Of a stretch of 5,002 nt of DNA, positions 1 through 4,579 are shown in pieces (positions within the stretch are counted from its first letter, which is position 1; each line of letters starts with the position of its first letter). This stretch comes from Bacillota bacterium (GTDB taxonomy: Bacteria; Bacillota; Sulfobacillia; JABLXB01): NCBI GenBank assembly GCA_024653225.1, contig JANLGA010000097.1, positions 1 through 5,002 of the forward strand. The letters are read 5' to 3'. Under the pieces are notes generated by a model. The model worked only from the letters and a program-made list of their open reading frames with translations. It did no database searches and was not told the DNA's origin. A program made the position numbers and the translations under genes.

Positions 1-79
1 CACGATGAGCTCGCTCATCGTGGACGGGAAGCCTTCCTACCCGATGGAAGACCTGAACCTTCGGAGGTTCGCCGCATGA
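1..79 (+). CDS. FAD-dependent amine/amino-acid oxidoreductase (DAO-type), C-terminal fragment
   Basis: Only the last 25 codons are visible, read in the frame that begins a codon at base 2 and stopping at TGA 77-79. The tail contains SSLIVDGKPSYPMEDLNL and ends RRFAA. This resembles the usual end of DAO/glycine-oxidase/sarcosine-oxidase beta-like flavoproteins, where a helix is followed by 'l..G..p.d...l....RF' and a short tail. No FAD-binding motif is inside the window. The strongest support is context: the next three genes are the partners that normally accompany a DAO catalytic subunit in opine oxidase, D-hydroxyproline dehydrogenase and HcnABC-type enzymes. By inference it is the substrate-oxidising subunit, acting on a secondary amine or amino acid in the cytoplasm. 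The identification rests on a short tail plus synteny, so the substrate is unknown. Confidence 0.6.
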   Translation, partial: TMSSLIVDGKPSYPMEDLNLRRFAA

Positions 80-115
80 ATGAGACGATGTCCGGGTCGG
101 GAGCACGGCCCGGCT

Positions 116-122
116 GGGAGGG
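116..122 (+). promoter_or_regulatory. Shine-Dalgarno that sets the start of the [2Fe-2S] subunit
   Basis: GGGAGGG lies 8 nt before ATG 131. An in-frame upstream ATG at 80 would add 17 residues rich in Arg, Gly and Pro that look unlike the family, and it has only a weak purine stretch before it. The ATG at 131 is therefore preferred. Confidence 0.7.
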
Positions 123-130
123 CTGAGGGA

Positions 131-436
131 ATGTTGCGCATCGAAGAACACCCGATACTCGGGTCACTCAAGGATGCCCGCAGGGTGAAGCTGGATTACG
201 ACGGGCGCGAGATAGAAGGCAGGGAGGGGGAACCCATCGCGGCCGCGCTCATGGCCGCCGGTGTCCGGACATTCAGGTACACCAAGAGGTTTCACCAGCC
301 CAGGGGCATTTATTGCGCGATAGGGCGGTGCACCGACTGCATGATGATAGTTGACGGCACGCCGAACGTGAGGACGTGCGTGACGCCCGTCAAGGAAGGC
401 ATGAAGGTGGAAACGCAGCTCGGTTACGGAAAGTGA
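131..436 (+). CDS. (2Fe-2S)-binding small subunit of a multi-subunit amino-acid dehydrogenase (Fer2_4 / HcnA-like)
   Basis: A 101-residue protein with the plant-type ferredoxin fold seen in the small subunits of opine oxidase, D-hydroxyproline dehydrogenase and HcnA, and at the N-terminus of sarcosine oxidase alpha. The cluster ligands are visible as C62-x4-C67-x2-C70-x12-C83 (YCAIGRCTDCMMIVDG followed by RTC). The N-terminal half holds the beta-grasp strands (VKLDYDGREIEGREGEPIAA, roughly residues 19-38), then the 'G.RTFRYTKRFHQPRG' stretch typical of this group. The length is close to the usual ~100 residues. It starts 51 nt after the DAO gene and stops 7 nt before the flavoprotein, so co-translation is likely. 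Its expected role is to hold a [2Fe-2S] cluster that passes electrons between the flavin subunits. HcnA is a homologue, but nothing here shows that cyanide is made. Confidence 0.9.
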   Translation: MLRIEEHPILGSLKDARRVKLDYDGREIEGREGEPIAAALMAAGVRTFRYTKRFHQPRGIYCAIGRCTDCMMIVDGTPNVRTCVTPVKEGMKVETQLGYGK

Positions 437-443
437 GGGAGAC

Positions 444-1970
444 ATGTTGAAAGAAGTGGAACTGGCGATTGTGGGCGGCGGTCCCGCCGGGCTGTCGGCC
501 GCGTGCGAGGCGTCGGCGTTCGGTGTCGACACGTGGGTATTCGATGAGCAGTCCGCACCGGGGGGCCAGTTGATCAAGCAGATCCACAAGTTCTTCGGTT
601 CGAGCGCCCACATGGCGGGGCGACGCGGCATTGACATCGGGGACAGCCTGCGAAAGAGGGCGGAGGCGCAGGGGGTCCACGTGTGCCTGAACACGGTGGT
701 GTTCGGATATAACGACGGGAACCTGGCGATCTGCGACGGGCGCGGGGTCAAGGAGGTCAAAGCCGAGAGGATAATCATAGCGACCGGCGCGTCGGAGAAC
801 GTCCTGAGATTCCCCGGCTGGACCCTGCCGGGGGTGATGGGGGCCGGCGCCGCCCAGACGATGATGAATGTCCACCGCGTGAAGCCGGGGCGGCGCGTGC
901 TCATGGTCGGAGCGGGGAACGTCGGGCTCATAGTGACCTACCAGATGCTGCAGGCCGGCATTGACGTGGTCGCGGTGGTCGAGGCCAAGGCCGAGGTCGG
1001 CGGCTACGAGGTGCACGCCGCCAAGATACGGCGCGCGGGCGTGCCGGTCTTGACCAGCCACACCATCGTGAAGGCGTGCGGCGAGGAGTCGGTGGAGAGC
1101 GTGGTCATCGCGAGGTGCGGGCCCGATTTCAAGCCGATCCCCGGCACGGAGCGGGAACTTAAGGTGGACACCGTGTGCCTTGCCGTGGGGCTGAATCCGC
1201 TGACCGAGCTCACGCAGTTGATCGGATGCAGGCACGAATACGATGCCGCGCTGGGCGGGTGGATCCCGTCGCACGACGACAGGATGGAGACCAGTGTGCC
1301 GGGCGTATACGTAGCGGGAGACCTGACAGGGATCGAGGAAGCCACCGTGGCTATGGAGGAGGGCCGAATAGCGGGTATTTCCGCCGCGGAGAGCCTGGGG
1401 AAGGTGAGCGCCGACAAGGCGGCGGCGCTCAGGACGGAGGCCATCGGTCGGCTCACGGAGCTGAGGAGTTGCAGTTTCGGCAGGTACGGGCCGGGCTCGG
1501 GTTTCAAGCCGACCCGGGCCGCGGACAAGCCGGGCGGGGAGATCGATCTCTCGGGCGGCCTCGGCGTGATCGTCGAATGCGACCAGGACATACCTTGCGA
1601 TCCCTGCGAGAAGGCCTGCCCCACCGGGGCGATAAAGGTGGGCGCGCCGATCACCAACTTGCCGACGGTGAATCAGTCGCTGTGCACGGGGTGTGGCAGC
1701 TGTGTGGCCGCGTGCCCCGGACTCGCGGTATTCCTGGTTGACACGAGGAAGACCGAGGGCGACAAGGCCGACGTGACACTGCCCTATGAATACCTGCCCG
1801 TTCCCGAGGTCGGGAACGAGGCGGCCGTGGTGGACCGGGACGGTAAGACTCTCGGAAAAGGCAGGATAGTGAGGGCCCTGGCCAGCGCCAAGTACGACCG
1901 GACGACATTGGTAACGGTGAGAGTAGACAAGGCGATCGCCCTCCGTGTGCGGGGAATCGCCAGGCAATAA
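444..1970 (+). CDS. FAD/NAD(P)-binding flavoprotein with C-terminal 2x[4Fe-4S] ferredoxin domain (dehydrogenase alpha-like subunit)
   Basis: A 508-residue electron-transfer subunit. The N-terminal FAD Rossmann motif is GGGPAG at residues 11-16. It is followed by ATGASENVLRFPGWTLPGV near 113-131, a signature shared with HcnB, opine oxidase A and sarcosine oxidase alpha. The second dinucleotide fold has GAGNVG at 156-161, and the flavin-contacting GVYVAGDLTG begins at G287. Beyond about residue 375 comes a bacterial ferredoxin module: C379-x5-C385-x2-C388-x3-C392-P and C414-x2-C417-x2-C420-x3-C424-P, which fit two [4Fe-4S] clusters. The last ~75 residues (from about 435) form a small domain I do not recognise. 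ATG 444 is 7 nt after the previous stop, with GAGGGAG overlapping that stop as ribosome site. HcnB and opine oxidase A normally end in a BFD domain; here that domain is the next gene and a ferredoxin takes its place. The likely job is moving electrons from the DAO and [2Fe-2S] subunits to a ferredoxin, NAD(P) or quinone acceptor; the acceptor is inference. Confidence 0.9.
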   Translation: MLKEVELAIVGGGPAGLSAACEASAFGVDTWVFDEQSAPGGQLIKQIHKFFGSSAHMAGRRGIDIGDSLRKRAEAQGVHVCLNTVVFGYNDGNLAICDGRGVKEVKAERIIIATGASENVLRFPGWTLPGVMGAGAAQTMMNVHRVKPGRRVLMVGAGNVGLIVTYQMLQAGIDVVAVVEAKAEVGGYEVHAAKIRRAGVPVLTSHTIVKACGEESVESVVIARCGPDFKPIPGTERELKVDTVCLAVGLNPLTELTQLIGCRHEYDAALGGWIPSHDDRMETSVPGVYVAGDLTGIEEATVAMEEGRIAGISAAESLGKVSADKAAALRTEAIGRLTELRSCSFGRYGPGSGFKPTRAADKPGGEIDLSGGLGVIVECDQDIPCDPCEKACPTGAIKVGAPITNLPTVNQSLCTGCGSCVAACPGLAVFLVDTRKTEGDKADVTLPYEYLPVPEVGNEAAVVDRDGKTLGKGRIVRALASAKYDRTTLVTVRVDKAIALRVRGIARQ

Positions 1971-2000
1971 GAGGTCACAAGAGACGGGGAGGGCACCGCC

Positions 2001-2312
2001 ATGAGAGACAGGGACAAGGTCTGCGTCTGCAGGTGCGAGGAGATAACGGAAGAGGAGTTGCTGGCTGCGATAGAAGATGGGGCGCAGACGCTCCAGGAAG
2101 TCAAGAGGGCGACAAGGGCCGGGATGGGGCTGTGCAAGGGCAGGACTTGCACCAACCAGGTGTGCCAGATCATCGCCCGCGCCCTGGGGAAAACCGTCGA
2201 ACAGGTCGGACAGGCCAGCACCAGGGGCCCGCTGCGGCCGATAACCCTGGAGGTGTTGGCGACGGGTCATGCCGAGGAGAAGGCGAAGCCGAGTGTGGCC
2301 AAGGGCCACTGA
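2001..2312 (+). CDS. BFD-like (2Fe-2S)-binding protein
   Basis: A 103-residue protein matching the bacterioferritin-associated-ferredoxin-like [2Fe-2S] domain. VCVCRCEEITEEELLAAI supplies the C10-x-C12 pair, and the helix-turn 'RAGMGLCKGRTC' supplies C45-x4-C50. Cys8 and Cys55 are extra. The tail TRGPLRPITLEVLA resembles the 'R.P.rP..l..LA' ending of opine oxidase A and HcnB, so this protein corresponds to their detached C-terminal domain. GGGGAGGG at 1986-1993 sits 7 nt before ATG 2001, and the gap to the flavoprotein is 30 nt, which supports one operon. It probably forms a fourth subunit of the dehydrogenase, holding an additional [2Fe-2S] cluster. A role in iron storage, as for true Bfd, is unlikely given the operon. 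The final ~15 residues are charged and probably disordered. Confidence 0.88.
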   Translation: MRDRDKVCVCRCEEITEEELLAAIEDGAQTLQEVKRATRAGMGLCKGRTCTNQVCQIIARALGKTVEQVGQASTRGPLRPITLEVLATGHAEEKAKPSVAKGH

Positions 2313-2322
2313 AATCCTTTGA

Positions 2323-2341
2323 CCCGGGCCGACGTCCCGGG
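2323..2341 (+). repeat. Inverted repeat between the BFD-like and creatininase-like genes
   Basis: Two CCCGGG copies (2323-2328 and 2336-2341) can pair as a 6-bp GC stem with a 7-nt loop. There is no T-run after it, so it is not a clear terminator. It sits just ahead of the next ribosome site and could mark an mRNA-processing or stability point; chance is also possible in GC-rich DNA. Confidence 0.35.
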
Positions 2342-2350
2342 ACGCGAAAT

Positions 2351-2357
2351 GGGGGAG
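2351..2357 (+). promoter_or_regulatory. Shine-Dalgarno favouring a GTG start for the creatininase-like gene
   Basis: GGGGGAG lies 5 nt before GTG 2363. The first in-frame ATG, at 2378, would be 20 nt away, too far for this site. A start at GTG also keeps the 'vLLQNMSW' N-terminus that is usual in the family. Confidence 0.65.
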
Positions 2358-2362
2358 CGCAG

Positions 2363-3121
2363 GTGTTGCTTCAGAATATGAGCTGGACGAAGGCCGAGGA
2401 GGCCTTCAAGCAATCCGACTTGGTCATACTTCCGACCGGGAGTTGCGAGGAGCACGGTCCCCACATGCCGCTGGGCACCGACTTCCTGGTCGCGGGAGAG
2501 ATAGCGCGGAGGGTCGGGGAGAAGACGGGGGCGATCGTGGCTCCCACCGTGCCCTACGGTCACTGCCCTTGGCACATGGACTTCCCCGGCACGGTGAACA
2601 TAGACCAGGACGTCCTTTACGGTTACTACATGCAGATCTGCGAGGCGCTCGTGAAGTGGGGTGCCGCGCGGTTCATGTTCATCAACGGTCACGGGGGCAA
2701 CACGCCCGTGCTCGACAGGGTGTCCATGAAACTCAGGAGCAAGGGCGTTCTGTGCTGCGTCGTTGACTGGTGGACGCTCGCGGGAACCCTCAATTCCGCC
2801 TGGGTGGAGAGGGGTCACGGGGGAGTCCCCGAGACCTCGGCGGTGCTGGCGCTGTTCCCGGGGCTCGTGGACATGGAGGCCGCCAAGCCGGCCCAGCCGA
2901 AGCGGTTTTCGCCGCAGCTGGAGACCCAGTCCATTAATAAGTTCGGGTTCCGAAACGTTCCGGTGAAGATCTGGATGAGAACGCGGGACATCGTCGAGGT
3001 CGGCAACTTCGGCGACGATCCGAGGCTGGCGACGGCGGCGCTGGGCGAGAGCGAGATCGGGGCGGTGGTCGAGTTCCTTTCGGAGCTCTCGAGGATAAGG
3101 CTGCAGCCCGACCCCGCGTGA
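2363..3121 (+). CDS. Creatininase-family metal-dependent amidohydrolase
   Basis: Read from GTG 2363 it is 252 residues, within the family's normal size. The metal-binding signature LPTGSCEEHGPHMPLGTD (residues 23-40) gives E29, H31 and D40, which line up with the E34/H36/D45 ligands of Pseudomonas creatininase. FINGHGGN supplies H110. HGGVPETS (152-159) closely matches HGGVFETS of true creatininase as I recall it, and D135-W136-W137 falls where creatininase has its SYW segment. The family includes creatinine amidohydrolase, the FAPy deformylase of archaeal flavin synthesis, and mycofactocin MftE. NGHGGN differs from the NGHYEN of authentic creatininase, which removes a carboxylate ligand, so the substrate may be another lactam or amide. 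It follows the dehydrogenase genes after 50 nt and is probably cotranscribed. The neighbouring amine oxidoreductase makes a creatinine-like or cyclic amino-acid substrate plausible, but this is inference. The family call is firm; the exact reaction is not. Confidence 0.9.
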   Translation: MLLQNMSWTKAEEAFKQSDLVILPTGSCEEHGPHMPLGTDFLVAGEIARRVGEKTGAIVAPTVPYGHCPWHMDFPGTVNIDQDVLYGYYMQICEALVKWGAARFMFINGHGGNTPVLDRVSMKLRSKGVLCCVVDWWTLAGTLNSAWVERGHGGVPETSAVLALFPGLVDMEAAKPAQPKRFSPQLETQSINKFGFRNVPVKIWMRTRDIVEVGNFGDDPRLATAALGESEIGAVVEFLSELSRIRLQPDPA

Positions 3122-3278
3122 TCGCGCGGTAGGCCGCCGCTGAACGGCGATGATCGGACTCCGGTCCGCCGGGAACGGGGGGTGTTAGAGGGTAAATGCA
3201 CCGCTGTACGACGATGGCCCGAGGCAAGCGGTTGGTAGTCGCCTCGTGCGTGGGCATCATTGAAAGGGGGAGAAAGGT
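3122..3278 (+). other. Intergenic region with two small hairpins, upstream of the transporter gene
   Basis: A 157-nt gap. Two adjacent perfect 5-bp hairpins lie just after the stop codon: CGCCG/CGGCG at 3135-3149 (loop CTGAA) and CGGAC/GTCCG at 3155-3168 (loop TCCG, a tetraloop-like turn). Neither is followed by a T-run, so any termination would be weak or Rho-dependent. I see no convincing promoter. TTGGTA (3232-3237) and CATCAT (3255-3260) have 17-nt spacing but would start transcription inside the ribosome site. A 28-codon reading frame (3196-3282) overlaps the next start as ATGA. The gap may hold a separate promoter for the transporter genes, but the sequence does not show one clearly. 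Confidence 0.4.
3266..3272 (+). promoter_or_regulatory. Strong Shine-Dalgarno of the binding-protein gene
   Basis: GGGGGAG lies 6 nt before ATG 3279, within a longer purine tract (AAAGGGGGAGAAAGG). This fits the high expression expected for a transporter binding protein. Confidence 0.7.
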
Positions 3279-4433
3279 ATGAGAGCCAAGTATGTTGCAC
3301 TGGTCGTGGCCCTGAGCCTGATCGTTCTCTCGACGGCCGGTTGCGGCGGCGGCGGAGGGGCTCCGGAGCAGAAGAAGCAGCCGATAAGGATTGGCATAAC
3401 CGCCCCTATCACCGGTCGCGGCGCCGACTACGGTGCGTACCTCGTTTCCAGCGCGAAAATGGCCGTCGAAGAGATCAACGCAAAGGGCGGAATTGACGGA
3501 CGGCTGATCGAACTATTCATCGAGGACGACCAGTCCGACCCGTCTGTCTCGGTCAACGCGACGAAGAAATTCATCCACGAGACCAAGGTGGACATGATCC
3601 TGAGTTCGGCCGTGAGTCTCTGCACCTTGGCCCAGATACCCGTGTGCGAACAAGCGGGCATGCCCCTCTTCTGCACTGTCGCCTCGTCCCCCGCCATAAC
3701 CAAGGAGAACCACCCATGGCTGGTCGGCCAGATGGCGGTCCCGGATGACGCCGCCCTCGTGGCGGGTGCCACGTATGCGGTGAGGGACATGGGTCTGAAG
3801 AAGGCGGCGATCCTGTACGAGAACTCCGACTACGGAAGGGGGCCCGGGCTTGCTGCGGCGGAACAGGTGAAGGCCCTCGGCGGCCAAGTGGTCGCGCTCG
3901 AGACCGTGAATCCCACGGACACGGATTTCATGGTCGTGCTGAGCAAGATGAAGGCCGCCAACCCCGACGTCATGATAGTAATGGCGATGCCGACGGCCGC
4001 CCCCATGATTGTCAGGCAGAAGAAGCAGATCGGCCTGGACGTCCCCTTGTTCGTGAACCAGGGGAACTGCTCGAGTGTTTTCATCGAGCAGGCCAAGGAG
4101 TTCGCCGAAGGCGTGTACAGCACCGGCTTCTGGTCGCCGTTCGCGACGGACGAGAGGTCCGTCAAGTTCGTGGAGGCCTACACGAAGTTCGCCGGCAGGC
4201 CGCCGGTGCAGGCTTGCGCCGGAACCTACGACGGGGTGTACCTGATCGCCGAGGCGGTCAAGAAGCTCGGCGGGTTCGACAAGGCGAAAGTGCGCGACTT
4301 CATCAGGAACACCAAGGAGTTCGTGGGCGTCGCGGGGCAGTATTCGTTCAACGAGAACGGCAGGAACTCGATGCCTATGTCGGTCACCCGCGTGCAAGGC
4401 GGGAAGTGGGTGGTCGTGGACAAGGTCAAGTAG
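3279..4433 (+). CDS. ABC transporter substrate-binding lipoprotein, branched-chain amino-acid (LivK) class
   Basis: A 384-residue solute receptor anchored outside the membrane. Residues 1-22 are a lipoprotein signal: MRAK, a hydrophobic core, then LSTAGC with lipidation at Cys22, followed by a five-Gly linker. The mature part begins PIRIGITAPITGRGADYG (35-52), the standard opening of type-1 periplasmic-binding folds of the LivK class. It continues with AVEEINAKGGIDGR (62-75), the hinge-region LYENSDYGRG (179-188), DTDFMVVLSKMKAANPD (214-230) and AGTYDGVYLIAEAVKKLGG (314-332). The length is normal. Known ligands of this class include branched-chain amino acids, urea, short-chain amides and aromatic acids, so the ligand cannot be read off. 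Its neighbours suggest an amide or amino-acid derivative. No permease or ATPase gene is in the window; they are presumably elsewhere or downstream of the M20 gene. Five Cys in the mature protein (115, 123, 132, 264, 313) are more than usual for an exported receptor. Confidence 0.93.
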   Translation: MRAKYVALVVALSLIVLSTAGCGGGGGAPEQKKQPIRIGITAPITGRGADYGAYLVSSAKMAVEEINAKGGIDGRLIELFIEDDQSDPSVSVNATKKFIHETKVDMILSSAVSLCTLAQIPVCEQAGMPLFCTVASSPAITKENHPWLVGQMAVPDDAALVAGATYAVRDMGLKKAAILYENSDYGRGPGLAAAEQVKALGGQVVALETVNPTDTDFMVVLSKMKAANPDVMIVMAMPTAAPMIVRQKKQIGLDVPLFVNQGNCSSVFIEQAKEFAEGVYSTGFWSPFATDERSVKFVEAYTKFAGRPPVQACAGTYDGVYLIAEAVKKLGGFDKAKVRDFIRNTKEFVGVAGQYSFNENGRNSMPMSVTRVQGGKWVVVDKVK

Positions 4434-4460
4434 GGAGATCGCGGAACACAGAAGGGACGT

Positions 4461-4482
4461 CCGGATCGGGCTGGGGATCCGG
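4461..4482 (+). repeat. Inverted repeat, hairpin 1
   Basis: CCGGATC (4461-4467) pairs with GATCCGG (4476-4482) in a perfect 7-bp stem with an 8-nt loop; a T-G pair at 4460/4483 can extend it. The same left arm is also complementary to the GATCCGG at 4501-4507. Confidence 0.6.
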
Positions 4483-4490
4483 GAAAGGCG

Positions 4491-4515
4491 CGGGGGAGCG
4501 GATCCGGCTCCCCCG
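4491..4515 (+). repeat. Inverted repeat, hairpin 2 (strongest; terminator-like stem without T-run)
   Basis: CGGGGGAGC (4491-4499) pairs with GCTCCCCCG (4507-4515) in a perfect 9-bp stem with a 7-nt loop, GGATCCG. The stem is very GC-rich and should be stable. The following bases (TGGCAGG) contain no T-run, so it fits an mRNA stabiliser or a partial or Rho-dependent terminator better than a classic intrinsic terminator. Confidence 0.6.
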
Positions 4516-4527
4516 TGGCAGGTCGGC

Positions 4528-4560
4528 GACGCCCGGAGGGTTCCGTGGCCCCGGGGCGTC
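4528..4560 (+). repeat. Inverted repeat, hairpin 3
   Basis: GACGCCC (4528-4534) pairs with GGGCGTC (4554-4560) in a perfect 7-bp stem. The 19-nt interior (GGAGGG ... GGCCCC) can form further GC pairs. It ends 5 nt before the ribosome site of the M20 gene, close enough that its folding could affect translation start. Confidence 0.55.
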
Positions 4561-4565
4561 CCATC

Positions 4566-4572
4566 GGAGGAG
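4566..4572 (+). promoter_or_regulatory. Shine-Dalgarno favouring a GTG start for the M20 gene
   Basis: GGAGGAG lies 7 nt before GTG 4580. The first in-frame ATG (4601) would leave 28 nt, so GTG is preferred. Confidence 0.7.
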
Positions 4573-4579
4573 TGAGAGC

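Larger units (their letters stand above)
4434..4579 (+). other. Intergenic region carrying three consecutive hairpins
   Basis: The 146 nt between the binding-protein stop and the next GTG start are dominated by three inverted repeats, each listed separately. None is followed by a T-run. The usual reason for such structures directly after a binding-protein gene is to protect its mRNA 3' end or to lower read-through, giving more binding protein than downstream products. Applying that here is inference. Confidence 0.5.

Noticed and set aside
80..130. ATG 80 as start of the [2Fe-2S] subunit
   Set aside because: It adds 17 unlikely residues, and GGGAGGG at proper spacing points to ATG 131.
131..1970. 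Hydrogen cyanide synthase genes hcnA/hcnB
   Set aside because: The families are homologous, but the flavoprotein has a ferredoxin in place of the BFD end, and the hydrolase and transporter neighbours point to catabolism rather than cyanogenesis.
390..2309. Very long open frame on the minus strand (639 codons) opposite the flavoprotein and BFD genes
   Set aside because: It is a mirror of high-GC codon use in the + strand genes. Its translation is rich in Arg, His, Pro and Gly with no recognisable motif, whereas the + strand frames carry complete cofactor motifs.
2033..2362. Upstream extension of the creatininase frame to ATG 2033
   Set aside because: The extension overlaps most of the BFD gene in another frame and reads as Gly/Arg-rich shadow sequence. 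A good ribosome site precedes GTG 2363.
3232..3260. Possible sigma-70 promoter TTGGTA-17-CATCAT
   Set aside because: Only 4 of 6 matches in each box, and transcription would begin inside the Shine-Dalgarno sequence, leaving almost no leader.
3513..4397. 294-codon minus-strand frame opposite the binding-protein gene
   Set aside because: Low-complexity His/Arg/Leu-rich translation without family motifs; the + strand frame is a clear lipoprotein receptor.
4491..4520. Intrinsic terminator after the binding-protein gene
   Set aside because: The stem is strong but no T-run follows, so it is reported as an inverted repeat rather than a terminator.
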